This document shows, piece after piece, positions 22,644 through 34,415 of a DNA stretch of 64,000 nucleotides; positions within the stretch are counted from its first letter, which is position 1, and every line of letters starts with the position of its first letter. Source of the stretch: Leptodontidium sp. MPI-SDFR-AT-0119 (taxonomy: Eukaryota; Ascomycota; Leotiomycetes; Helotiales; Leptodontidiaceae); assembly GCA_020726505.1 (NCBI GenBank), contig JAHLEZ010000041.1, forward strand, positions 310,001 through 374,000. The letters run 5' to 3'. The translations under genes were made by a program, and so were the position numbers. The notes under the pieces were generated by a model that worked only from the letters and a program-made list of their open reading frames with translations, ran no database searches and was not told where the DNA came from.

Positions 22644-25600
22644 ATGATGTATCTGTCGTTCTTTTATACGGTCCTTTGCTTGTTGTGGGCAAGTGTAGTG
22701 TACTCTGCACCTTCCATAAAATCTCCACCATCCTTGACTAAGAGGGAAGCACCACCACCTCAATCAACAGCATGTGGTGATATCGTTCGAGACGCGAGTA
22801 AGAAACACCTCCTTGCAATTATCAGACAATGATACTAAAACCTAGCTCCAGGTGTCAATCAATTCCCAGCTTCCAAAGTCTACGAGTGTCTCACCTCCGT
22901 TCCGTTCAACCCCGCCGTTGCATCTCGATTTCTCAAGTACTACAAGGAATCGGTTCAATTCCAGTCCACTTTAGCGTATTTGAAGACTCCTCCTGCAAGC
23001 TACCTTCAGCCTCCTGTCGATTTGTTAGGGGGGCTTGATGTAATCCAAACAAAGATTGACATTGGGGCATTTGAGAACCAATACGAATTCGAGGCGACTC
23101 TGCAGAAACTTATCTACTCTGCACATGACGATCATTTCGATATAGCGTGGGGGACTCTTGGAGTATTCTCTTTCGGTACCAGGTACAGAATTGTTTCTGT
23201 GTCGGAGGATGGGATCGAACTTCCTCAGGTCTATGTCGCTTGTAAGTGGCTCTTGACTTTTAATTTGTGGTGATGCAAGTACTGAATAATGCGAAGCCGA
23301 TATTTTCCAAAGCCAGCGAGACGGAGGAGTATGGAAACCATCCCCGATAGTAACTCTAGATGGCCAAGATGTCACAGAATATCTCACTCGCTTCGCTGCC
23401 GAGAATGCTATTGGGGGACGTGAGTCCCATACTGATTGGCAGCAGCTTATGAGCAGTCCTGCACAGGTTATCCAGGGCATACCAAGTGTTTGGGGAGGTG
23501 GAGCGACTTTCTACCCTGGCGAGAAATTAGTGATAGGGTTCAAGAATGATTCGAAAGTAACCACTGAATGGAAAGGAATATTTCTTGGAGACAGTGAGCA
23601 ACCTTTCCGAGTCTTGAAAATTTAGCTGACGTGGATGCCCCTAGGCGAGACTGGTCCATTGGAGACTGGAGGTGACTTCTACAATTCATTTGTGCTGGGC
23701 TACTGGCCCGCGTCATATGACCCGGAACCTACTGCAGAGGAAGAAGAGGAAGAGAAAGAAGACGAAAGTTCAGCTAGCACTGAGCTAGTACCTACACCTA
23801 CTTCTACGACCATACCTACTCCAACCGGGTGGAGCAACGGCGCATATCCATCTCCTGACATCGCCCAGGAGAATTTTGGGACTTTTGGAGGAGGATCTAT
23901 CTCTGGATATGTCTTGGCAGACGGCATCGCTGTCTTGAGCATCCCAGGTTTCCAAGAGTATGGAGATACTGTTGATGAGTACTCGGCTACTATTGAACGT
24001 TTCATCAGCACCGCCCATTCGAAAGAAATGAAGAAGGTTGTCATTGACTTGCAGAGGAACCTTGGTGGGGATGCCTTTTTAGCGTAAGCTTTCCTCATTT
24101 GATCCCGTCTAGAGCTTCTTAGGACATGCAACTTCTGTGGGAAATGCTCCCTTGAATGCTTTAATGACTTTGGTTTGCAGTATCGACACCTTCAAGCAAT
24201 TTTTCCCTAGCATCGATCCATATGGCGGAAGTCGTTTACGAGCTCATCCAGCGGCAAATGTCATGGGAAAAGCGATGACGGACTACTTCGAGAGTATTTC
24301 AAGCGACGATTATGACTATACGTATCTCTACGCCAATGAATGGGTAGCATCCACAAGGTTGAACGCGAACACCGACCGAAAGTTCGCATCATGGGAAGAG
24401 TTCTTCGGTCCCCAAGTTGTCAATGGTGATAGCTTCACCACCACGGTATGTATACCACTCAAACCAGTTGAGCTCAGCTGATGAGAATTGCGTAGCAACG
24501 ATACAACCTTGAAGATCCTCTCTTCGACACTCTGGCCCTGGAAGCGTATACTGAAGGTTTCATAGTCTCGGGATATAACAAAAGTGTCGCCGAGAAGCCC
24601 CAGTTGTTCGCAGCCGAAGACATCGTCATTCTCACCGACGGGGTCTGTTCTTCAACATGCTCCATGTTCGTCGAGATGATGCACAATGAGGCTGGAGTTA
24701 AGACCGTTGTTGTGGGAGGAAGACCTTCATACGGGCCTATGCAAGCTGTTGGGTATAGGCTCCTCTTCAAACATGAAATTTCACGTCACTAACTTCCAAA
24801 AGACTTACCAGAGGCGTCCGATCTTACGACATCGACTCCCAACTCGACAGCGACATCGCCGAGACCCAAGCGATCCGCGATTTCAACAACCAACCCGCCG
24901 ATTTCCTACCCGATCGCTCCACATCCCTCGAAGTTGAAGTCACGTACGCGACATTGAATCTCCGAGATCAGATCAGGAAAGACGAGGATATCCCGCTGCA
25001 ATTCCTGTACGATGCAGCTGATTGCCGAATCTTCTTCACGCCAGACACGGTCATCAACTTCTCGAATCTGTGGAAATACGCCGCGGATGCGATATGGACT
25101 AAGCCAGAGCTCTGCGTGAAGGATTCGACGGGCTATGCCAATACCGACGCAACGAGCATGAAATTACCACCCGCGGACCTTTTGCCAGCTCAAGCCCCAG
25201 TCGAGACGTCCGAGGTGAAAATGGGATCCCTCATCAGCGGGATCATCAATTCGAATTCCAGACTTGAACCTGGAATCGAAGCCGAAACGGGCGCCAAGAC
25301 CAAGAACAACATAACAAGTTCCTCGACTACAACTGGCCCCGTTATAGCAAAGAAATGCGAATGGGACGACACTGTGGGGTATTACTGCTCGGATCCAAAC
25401 AAGTACTGCGATGTATACTATGCGTATTGTAGCAAAATTACTCCCGGTAAGAGGATTCCTCGAAAGGGCTGTGTTAATAAGTGTTCGGAAAGGTGTGGGA
25501 AGAAGACGACGGGAGGCCGTTGTACCCCTTTGCCGGATACGGTTGATCAGCTTGATGGCACAAACCTTGGGTTTTGTGCTACGCCTTTGAGGTGGAAGGG

Positions 25601-25709
25601 GTCGAAATGTCCGAAGGGGGACCAGAAGCCGGTGCAGGAGGAGGAGGAGGCTGCGATACCAACGAGGGGGAAGAGGGATGGAGATGAGTTGTTTGAGATG
25701 GAGGAGTAA
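22644..25709 (+). CDS. Secreted peptidase S41-family protein with Cys-rich C-terminal extension
   Basis: Predicted secreted serine peptidase of the tail-specific/CPAF-like S41 group; the same group includes the fungal UstP peptidases. Exons 22644-22797, 22852-23241, 23297-23593, 23645-24083, 24181-24445, 24496-24752 and 24803-25709 sum to 902 residues. A signal peptide (M-M-Y-L-S-F-F-Y-T-V-L-C-L-L-W) starts the chain. A Glu-rich linker and Thr/Pro stretch lie mid-protein. The S41 core shows V-I-D-L-Q-R-N-L-G-G-D and I-L-T-D-G-V-C-S-S-T-C-S-M-F, with the nucleophile expected among the serines of C-S-S-T-C. The tail, about residues 790-870, has ten cysteines in a compact region like a small disulfide domain, then an acidic end. 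The ATG was chosen because it gives a clean signal peptide; an upstream in-frame ATG does not. Confidence 0.87.
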
Positions 25710-25863
25710 TAGTTACCCGAACGAGGCTAGATTTCTTTCGTGTTCTGTTATCGTAAAACACCATATGATACCCAACCCGTAAATATACAAATAATCTGAG
25801 AATTTTGTCCTAGAATATACAAGCACACATTACAAGAAAATTATGGATATATCGGCTCAACAA

Positions 25864-28800
25864 TCAATCTTCGATGACGATCGTCTCCGTGGCCTTCCTC
25901 TTGGTACCTCTTGGTTCTGGCGGGGGTTGGTGATTTGTAGTATTTCCAGCTATTCCCAATGGAGCCAGACCGTGCATTACTCCCCAATGAGGCAGTGACG
26001 CCGCCATAATGGGAAAGTAGGAATCCTCGAGCAGGTCATAGAGATTAACTTCCAATTCAATGTCCCTGAAACATTCCCTGGTATCCTCGCCACGCTTCTC
26101 CCAAGCATTGCGCCCAATTTCTATATACGCCGAATTCTTCGTCAGAAATAAAGCGTATGCGGATCCGGAGGCATATTTCTTTCTCTGGTCCGCTCCGATC
26201 CCCGTGTTGCGGACCTGGGAGAGTAAATGCTCCCTTCGCGATCCGCCCATGGTGAAGTCGGCCGCTTGCTGGTATGGATTGGAAAGGAACTCGTTCAGCT
26301 TGTCGCAGTCTTTGCAGTGCTCTCGGCAGGATACTGTTGCTCGTGACCAGTCCCTAAAAATAGGCGGTGGTTGTTGAACGTATCGCTCGATGTATATGCT
26401 CATTACATGTTGGAACAGCCATTGAAAAGCCGTTCGGCGTAATGTAATACCTGGTTTGTTGAGAGCAGCTCCTAGGGTCTTTAAGAATGGCAGGAAGATG
26501 GTACGGAAGTCATCGAGGCCCGTGGTCTTTGCTTCTGTTACCAAATTCGAAACAGCAGAGTTCAGATGCTGGGACAGCCCAAGCGAATGGCAATGGCAAA
26601 GCAAGCTTGCAATATCGGTGATCCTTTGCAAGTCGCAGACTATAACCGGTAGTGGTGGTGGACGGTATATGGATTTGTGTTTGGGAGAATCGACGTTAGG
26701 TTTCTCGAGGACTGCAGTGCCTAGAGAACGAAGGCCGAAGTCGGGTAGCATTGCTGACATGACTTCACCGAAGATGTCGCGGGCCACGTCTGGAGGAATC
26801 TGGCCAGCCACTGAGGCTTGGAAGATGGCCAGTTGGAAAGCGATGCTCATTGCTGTGAACCTGACATTTCTCTTCACTGCTGGTAAGACCCTATCGATCA
26901 TTAGCAGAGTTCATTGGAGAGGGTGTAGGCTGTGTCATACTTATTGACCATCACCGAGGCTGTCAAAGCTGCACAGTAATTTGCTAGAAGCACCCCATCA
27001 CCCGCAGTTCTCATTCCAGTTGCTATGACTTCATTTGCAGAAACCGCCTTGCTTGCCTCTTTCTCGGCCCATTCTTGGAACAGAGAATCGTCGTAGGAGG
27101 TCCTTTGTAATTCTTCTCTCACACCTTCTTTCAGCGCATTGATGATATCGAAACGGCTTGAGAGTTGGCTAAGGGCTGAGAGGTGCTGCGATACCCTGTG
27201 ATTACGGTCAGCCTCGTTCCTTCAGCTATGGCTCGGATGTGTCCCCAAGCGATGGCGCTCATTGCACTCTTGATGGATGCAGAAAATCCATCTACTTACT
27301 GAGGTAGCACAGATTCTAGATCCCAACGCACCAGAGCAATCCCGACAGACTTGAACATCGACGACGGAACCTTAGCAGGACATAACGTGAATCCTGTCAG
27401 AAACATCTCTTTCTTATCGAGTTCCACACATGCAGAGATAACTCTGGCCAAGTCGACATCAGGGTGGGGTGGCGGATCATTCGGAGTGACTGTCTTCCAT
27501 CCTTTCAATCTGCATAACACATCCTGGCAAATCATCTCCAAATCCTTCAGATCCTCGGGGCCGCCTGATACAGTCAGAATTTTTGCTGTCAGACGATCAA
27601 TCCAGCCAGTTACATCTGGAATGTATGCTGGACCCTTCTCTGTGACCGTTCCCCAGGGACTTGTCTCTGTGATTGGACGAGTGGGTGTGATGAAGCAAGA
27701 AAGTCGAGACTCTTTTGGCATGACAAGGACAACCTAAAGTAGGAAATTAGAAGAGATCACTTTAGAGGCGGAGAGAGAACAAAAGACACACCGTCCGATA
27801 GTAAACCACTCTTGACTCCTGGTAGCACTCGTCGTCGGGCTCTATGTCTTCGAATGGATCATCTTGTAGTAGTACACTGTCTTCAAAGAACAGATTCTCG
27901 GCAATCAGGGTCCCATCCAGCTCCACAACCTTAGTGAGGGTCGAGTAGGCACTTTCTTGGTCGATATATCTGCTGGACCCATAGTCACCCCAGTCATCAT
28001 CCTCATCGTTGGTATCAACCCATCGCGATAGCTTTGCAAGATATATGCAAACATCATGTTTGCGGCCAGCGTCTCGCAGATATGCCACGACTTCTCTATC
28101 AACCCCCTCCAGCATCTCGTAAGACAAGTCGGATTTCTTGCGGTACTTCTTCGTGAGCAGATAGCCTGCGTAGCCTATCTCATCTTCGATGTTATCGTGC
28201 CAGTACGAGAATAGCATATCCAGTTTCCCAGTCGTTTTGTTCGAACTGGCCGCCAAAACATCTGGGCCAAGATTCTCATGAATAAGACAGTATGTCAACG
28301 TAAGTCGTCGACCAGCAGTCACAGGCTTGAGGGCATGAGTGGCATCATGGAACCTAATATATAAGATCAACATATGTTCAAAGTATTCCGTGGAAGAGGA
28401 AGATATACCACGCCACATAACTCGAATCGAAGGCAGAAGTCGCAGCTGTGCCAAACGCCTTGATTTCAGGGTCTCCAGCATTGGTGATTAAAACATCACC
28501 GCCTTCATGGTACGACGGTAAGGCGATGACTAGTGTGCCGAACGTTCCTGGGACTGCTGATGTTTGGTAGGAACTATGTCGCCATTGTTAGTGTGTAGTA
28601 ATAATTGGGATGAAAGTGACTTACTCTTGAACCGGCTCAAGCATAGCACCGTCATCATGAAGAGATAACTTAAACAATTGAGCAGATACAGCAGTGCCTG
28701 TAGAATCAACACCCAGCCCAGCAGCTATATTCTTCACAATTCCCTGGAGGAAGGGTTTCCATGCTGGATTTCTGAGCTCGAGCATATTTGCTGACACCTC

Positions 28801-29085
28801 CCAGATATTTGGTGGGGTTAATTCCTCGCTGTCGCCATTGCCCTTCGAAAGGGCTGGCAGTGGTATTCCTGCAGCTTTAACAACTTCAGCATCTCCATCG
28901 GACAGAGGTAGGCCAATCAATCCAAGCTTGGGTCCAGCGATAAAGCTAATGCCTGGATTAACAGGGTTTGAAAGGGTGTCGAAGACAGCGAATGGTTTGG
29001 AAGAACCGCTGGGTTCGATGTTAGAGAGGCATTCGAGGAGACCTTCACGGAGGTCTGGAGGTGCTGGTTTAGACATGGCTGACAT
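25864..29085 (-). CDS. Large protein with 2OG-Fe(II)-oxygenase-like segment
   Basis: Exons 29085-28625, 28573-28409, 28353-27792, 27733-27300, 27195-26941 and 26890-25864 join cleanly to 967 residues. Residues about 150-250 carry G-T-L-V-I-A-L-P-S-Y-H-E-G-G-D-V-L-I, then S-S-Y-V-A-W-F-H-D-A-T-H-A-L-K-P-V and G-R-R-L-T-L-T-Y. This is the pattern of prolyl-hydroxylase-like dioxygenases: the late His and the Arg that holds 2-oxoglutarate are visible, while the early HxD pair is less clear (H-E-G-G-D at best). The N-terminal I-G-L-P-L-S-D-x-D-A block recurs in a broken relative at 44815-45195. The last 500 residues are helical without a domain I know, ending in a basic K-R-K tail. A second ATG 9 bp downstream (29076) is an alternative start. 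Substrate unknown. Confidence 0.8.
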
Positions 29086-31481
29086 CTGTATATTTTTTTT
29101 GTCACGATGCAGCAGTCTGCACAAACTGCGGCCGTTGATTGATGAAACCCAGAGTGGACGCGTCGTTCGCGACATCTCGCGAAGGTAACGCGCTAGATCA
29201 GCTGATTTCATCACATCACATGTTTGAACTTCAAAGACTCAAAAGAGAGAAGATATTAGTGACTTCCTTTGTAAGACCTCAGCAACTCAGAAGTCAGTTC
29301 ATCTTACACATCTCGGTGAGTTGTGCTTTCCTACTTGCTGTAGACCTCGAAATATCAAATACAAAGGTGGAATTTCATCTCGCATGCTCTCATGACAGCC
29401 CCTTCCCCATGAGCGCGGAGAAATAAAGCCCCAAATACTATCCACATAAAGATGCAGTGAATTTGAGTTTATCCTCTTGATCCTTATTTCATCAACGCCA
29501 TATCTCCTCTGTCCCATGGGGTATACGCGAGCAAATCTACCCCCCAAAACACCGATGAAGAAGAAAATGTGAAAAGAGCTCCTGCAGAAGCAATGAACGT
29601 TGTGCCATTGCAAAACATGATCAAGGGAGGTGTGGTGAGAAGCAAGCGGTGCCTAACAATGGCCCTCCTCGTCTTCCGATACGACCGATTGGTCGTCATC
29701 CAACTCGCTAGCCTTTCTCTTCCTCCGTTGAGAAGCCTTGCCACCAGCTGCCGCAATCGAGGGTTCAACAGTCTCTAGCTTGGTTCTGCCAATGGAGACT
29801 GTTGCTATGGGCTCATAAAGGCCCTGGAGCAAAATTCTCAGGTCCGCCTCTGGTGCAAGATCTTTAATATTGGCTGCAGCGGCAGTTTGCGTTCTTCCCA
29901 AGCCTTGTGGTCAGCAGTGAAATGTCTCTGATCCTTAACGACGATGAGAGCGTTATATTTAACACTTCGGTCAAAGTCTTGGTAAAATCCGGTTTTTCTA
30001 CTGTGGATTATATGTGGCCTTGCCGGTAAGTCAATACCACTTTTCTTTTCTTGGCCTTTAAGTCGGTTAATAAGCTCGCTGCCTTTACTTAGCCGTTACT
30101 GACCCTCAGTTTACCCTCTCTTTACTTAGCTTACTTAAACAACTCAAGTAACCAAAGCACTCCCTAGGTAGCCCTTAAGTAGTACCTACTTTTCCCCTAC
30201 GTATTTAATTAAATAGAGACTAGGGCCATTTTATTTCATTTTTGTTAAGTTTTAGCGACAATCCTTAAAAAGCCTAAATAGGCTCTTACAGAGTTCCCAC
30301 AGCATTTCTCGCTGTCTACCACACGTGTCTTGAGATTCTCATTATACATAACCATAAAAACAAAGTACCTTGACGATACCAGTGTTCGTATATGGCAGCA
30401 GACCTCACTAGCGACCGAGCATCTTGTGTAATGCTTTCGCGTCTGGTACGTTTTGGCTTTCTTGTCTCTAAACCTTCGTCTTATTACCGCCGATGTCCTC
30501 TTTAGTACTATAGAACGGACCACCAGGGAGAGGTAGAGAACCAGTAGAGCCTTGATAATAATCAAGGCACCCTCCTGGCTTCTACCTCTCCCTAGTTATA
30601 TCCGTCCTACAGTACCACATATTACGGTCTACGCTAATAGAGCTAGAAAACTCGCGCTTTGCATAATTCCTTATCGCAAATGTTATATAGGCTCTAAACC
30701 TCAGGACGAGGCTAGTAATGGATGTCTTGTCGAAAAAGGCACGATCTAGCGCAAGAAGCTTGAAAGCCGATTAAGGTGCTTATCACGTATCGTACGTCGA
30801 GACCCCGCCACGGCCTGACAAACTACAAGACTCCTGATGAGTGGAAATGCATGGAAAAGATCCTATTTTCAGAGTACTTCTTTGTAAGGCTTTGCAGGTA
30901 TCCTGCGTCAGACATATTCTCCAAATCATCAGATATCCTTCAATTCCCAGCGGAGAGTCAGCCTCCTCTCTTAAAAGGCCAGGTCAATATTACAGCTCAT
31001 CGAGAAGCTGCAAATGAGTGTCAGGACACCTTTGTGACCTACGTGATATATTCAACCTTGAGGAGTATTGATATGACAAGGGGCCAGTTACACCGCATAT
31101 CGCCTTCAAAATCAACAAGCGTCTGCCATTTTCTGGGGCAAACCAGACTCCAAATGTTGGATCTTTTTTTTATCAGCTGTACGATACCTTTGTTTTGAAT
31201 TGCCAAAAGCTTTCTGGCTTTCGCAGAATGGATAGTTTTGGCTTGGGATGGAAATGTGTGAAGCTTCGTCACACGCTGTGGACTCATGGGATGAAGTGTG
31301 CCGGAATCCAAACAATATAGATATAATATACTTGCGATGGTGCCTTCTGGCATGCACTCAATTCAAGCCAAGCTAAGCAATGTAAATACAGCCGAGAAGA
31401 TTAAACGACACAGATGTCCAATCTGCCTCCACCAGTTGCCATCGACGCTCGGAATTTCCTCAAACTCTCCACGCCAAAACC
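29086..31481. other. Gene-poor stretch with repeat relic
   Basis: About 2.4 kb. A minus-strand open frame at 29653-29901 lacks an ATG start, has a K/R-rich then acidic end (S-Q-R-R-K-R-K-A-S-E-L-D-D-D), and may be a gene fragment. From about 29940 to 30800 the DNA is AT-rich with many short repeats (TTACTTA, TACTT) and a large imperfect inverted repeat, consistent with a degraded transposable element. No intact transposase or reverse transcriptase is visible. From 30800 to 31480 nothing is recognisable. Confidence 0.5.
30505..30614. repeat. Imperfect inverted repeat, about 53 bp arms
   Basis: A perfect GCCTTGAT-AATA-ATCAAGGC core (30549-30568) is flanked by arms that stay similar out to AGTAC on both sides. 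Both arms contain the octamer GGGAGAGG or its complement CCTCTCCC, next to AGGTAG or its complement, and ACGGA/TCCGT. Weaker similarity seems to extend further. It may be two head-to-head element copies aged by C-to-T change. Confidence 0.65.
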
Positions 31482-33196
31482 TCAACGCACTTTGAAGAAT
31501 CCGCGCCACAGCCCAGATGACGTAAAGATACCAAATGGATCGACACTCTTTTGGATCGCAATCAGACGCTGCTTATTCGTTTCACCATAGCCGGTGAATA
31601 CATCGTCTCCCTTGTTCGCGTAGTTGATGTAGACAAAAGGGTGCAAGACATCGAGTTTTTCAGCGGCTGCTTTGAAATTCGTCATGAAGCGGCTCACGAG
31701 AGCGTGTGCAGCTCTATCTTCAGCATTGCTTGGCCATGTCACTGAGAGAAGATTGACTGTTTTGCGATTAGTATTCCTTGACATCACCGAGTCTCTGAGG
31801 ACCTACTGATGAGATGACCTTCAACGTCGATACCGAGAGCATTTCCTCCTCGAGACTTCATTCTCTTGATTGCAGTAGTGGGAATGGAGTAAGTTATCAA
31901 TGTCGAGGAGATACCAGTTGAGTTCCCAAGGAGCTGCATTTCCTCTTTCAGGAGCTCGATGGCTTGCTTGCCGAGTGAGACCGATGGGTAATGCGTCAAC
32001 GAGGCAAAGATAGCCCTGCAAATATATTAGCATTCTTAGCTGTCCTTGAATCATCGTTCTCCATTTTGGTGTACCTTGATTGCCCAAGTACTGGAGTGTT
32101 GCCCGTGGAGTTTGCCAGGCTGCTGATAGTCCCTGTAAGGTTGGCCACGGCCGGAATGGCATTCAAAGCGTTATAGACTGACGGCCTAGAAACAGGCTCA
32201 ATGTATCGTTGAGTGGTAGTGATGGTGCCGAAATTTTGTGCTGTAGAGAAAGAATATCGGTACTCGAGAACAATGTTGGTATCCTCGGCATCCTCCAGAG
32301 TAAAAATTTTCTCCGCTTCCTCCAGGACCTGCTCCGCGTGTTCGTCGGTGAAAGTGCGAGATCCTACCCACACAGGGCTTTGGGGAAAGACAGTAACATT
32401 GAATGCCGTCACGATGCCGAAATTGTTGCCGCCGCCTCGGAGAGCCCAGTATAGATTCGGATGTTGAGTTTCCGAAACAGTTATGATGGTTGCATTTGGA
32501 AGGACGACCTTGATCAGTTAGCAGGCGATCACAAGTTGAAAGGTTGATACTCGTACCTCGTATTCAAGAATGCTATCCAGCGCCCACCCGTGCTTCGCGG
32601 ACAGGACTGAAGTTCCTCCTCCGAGCGCGAAGCCACCAATTCCGACTTGTCCTTGCCTCCCGCCAATGTGGGCCAACCCGTATGGATCAAGTGCTGCAAA
32701 GATTTGACGTGTCAACGCTCCACCACCCACCAAAGCACTGGTTCTGTCTTCTGAGACTACTGTAGAACTTATGAGACCCAGGTCAATCGTAACTCCACCG
32801 ACTGAGACCGAGTCATCTGGGAAGCGGGAGTGGCCACCACATTTGACAGCGAAGCGGCACCAGTTCTGCACGAGAACTTGCAAGATTTGAGAGACCTCTG
32901 CGGCAGATGTTGGTAGGACACGACAGACATAGACAGTTTGTTGTTGCTTCTGGTCCCAGATGGTGAAGTTTGTATCCGCAGCTTTGTAGTGAAGTCGGCC
33001 AGGGAATGTTGTCTCTAGTGCTGCGCACTGTCTCTGTCAGCCTCGATCGTCCTTGAAGCAGATATGTTTTTTGACCTACAGCTTGCTGGCAGCTTCCTTC
33101 GCTGGTTGCAACGGCGCAACTCTCATCAGCCCTGCCATAAAGAAGGTTCGACGAGGCCAGGGGAATTGATAAGAGAAGGGGGACTGTGAACCGCAT
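31482..33196 (-). CDS. Secreted FAD-linked oxidase (berberine-bridge-enzyme-like)
   Basis: Flavoprotein oxidase of the PCMH-type FAD family with a BBE-like C-terminus, common in fungal secondary metabolism and oligosaccharide oxidation; substrate unknown. Exons 33196-33080, 33027-32557, 32508-32075, 32015-31807 and 31756-31482 give 501 residues, a normal length. A signal peptide (M-R-F-T-V-P-L-L-L-S-I-P-L-A-S) starts the chain. The FAD domain shows V-K-C-G-G-H-S-R-F, whose His is the usual covalent FAD site, I-G-G-F-A-L-G-G-G, and A-L-R-G-G-G-N-N-F-G-I-V-T. The BBE tail has Y-I-N-Y-A-N and Y-G-E-T-N-K-Q-R-L followed by D-P-F-G-I-F. At the first splice the acceptor at 33028 (leading to C-A-A-L-E-T-T-F-P-G-R) was chosen because a nearer one hits a stop. 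Confidence 0.9.
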
Positions 33197-34415
33197 TGTT
33201 TTGTTGGAAAGAAGGAAGAAGATAGAACGAAGACTGCTTAAACAGATACTTCGATGGCTCTATGGGTAGGTTACGCATCTCTCTTTGTACTCCGTTCCAT
33301 GGTAGTATGCACATCTCAATGAGATGATGAACTCCATCGGCCAAGACAATTAATCTCGAAGCGGAAGTTAAAGATCATCATCTATTGCCTTCAATGGATT
33401 CAATCACTGAGTCTCTACTTAATTGGGATTCTCCATTTGGTGAACTATGAGGGTCTACATACCTGCCCCTGGTCCAGTTCAGATCGTGGTAGCGTAATGC
33501 AAATTGCTGACAGCTGCATTGCGCTAATCTCGGGCCGGACCTAATGCCCTGTCTGACTCGGCAGGGGCAACAACGTAAACAAACTGCCGAGAGCGAGAAA
33601 TACGGGCGAGGTTTCTGACATTAGGACATCCATAATGTTGACCTCTCGGTATGAGCAGTCTTCTAGACTGTCTGGTGAACCAGCCCAATCTTTTTCAGGC
33701 TGGAATAAGGAATTGTGACGACTGGCAGCACTCACGGCACAGTACTTTTCAGCTATGATTTGGTTGCGAGCAAGGCGAATCCCTCGTAATCTCGTGGCTT
33801 GGAAGAATTGCACCTTGCTATTTGGACTGGGAGCGGGCAGCCCCTGAAAGTTCCCCGTTCAAGGATGGCGCGTGGTGGATGACATGCAGCAGAGCCACAA
33901 TGGTTCCGCGTAGCGAATCTTGTCGAGAAGTCGGCCCTTTGCTGTATGGAGTCTGGGAGTTTCGCGAGGCTAGCGCTCGGGGATTGTTTATCCCAGGGGA
34001 TTGACGGGGTTATGCTAGTTCCGATATCTTGGTACCTTTCGTTCAATGTATTGTGGTGGCGAATCAATTCCCTGCTAGTGGATAGCCATGATTCAGTCCT
34101 CAGTCCACTTAACAGAACATGTGATGTGACGTCTAGCGTTCTATTCTGTGGCTATTATGTCAATCTTGGAGTCAGAGCAGTTCTGATACCATGGGGAGTT
34201 CAAGATTCAGAGGGATTTGGGCCCACGCAAGCATCAATCACACATATAAGCCGCGGGTGGGGCAACAAAACATAGCAGCAACGTCACTGTTGTAATCAGA
34301 CACAATGGTTTCCTGTCAGGCAATTAGTTCAATGCTATTTGCCAACCCTAAAGTCATAACTACTCTTGATCGTCCCAGAAACTGATCTCGTACACAAAGT
34401 GCTACATAACCCTCC
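33197..34415. other. Intergenic
   Basis: 1.2 kb upstream of the FAD oxidase and downstream of the aldo/keto reductase remnant. Open frames on both strands are short and without a recognisable domain. I see no repeat. Confidence 0.5.

Noticed and set aside
33753..34275. Open frames on both strands between the FAD oxidase and the reductase remnant
   Set aside because: No family signature, no good start context, and both strands are open about equally.
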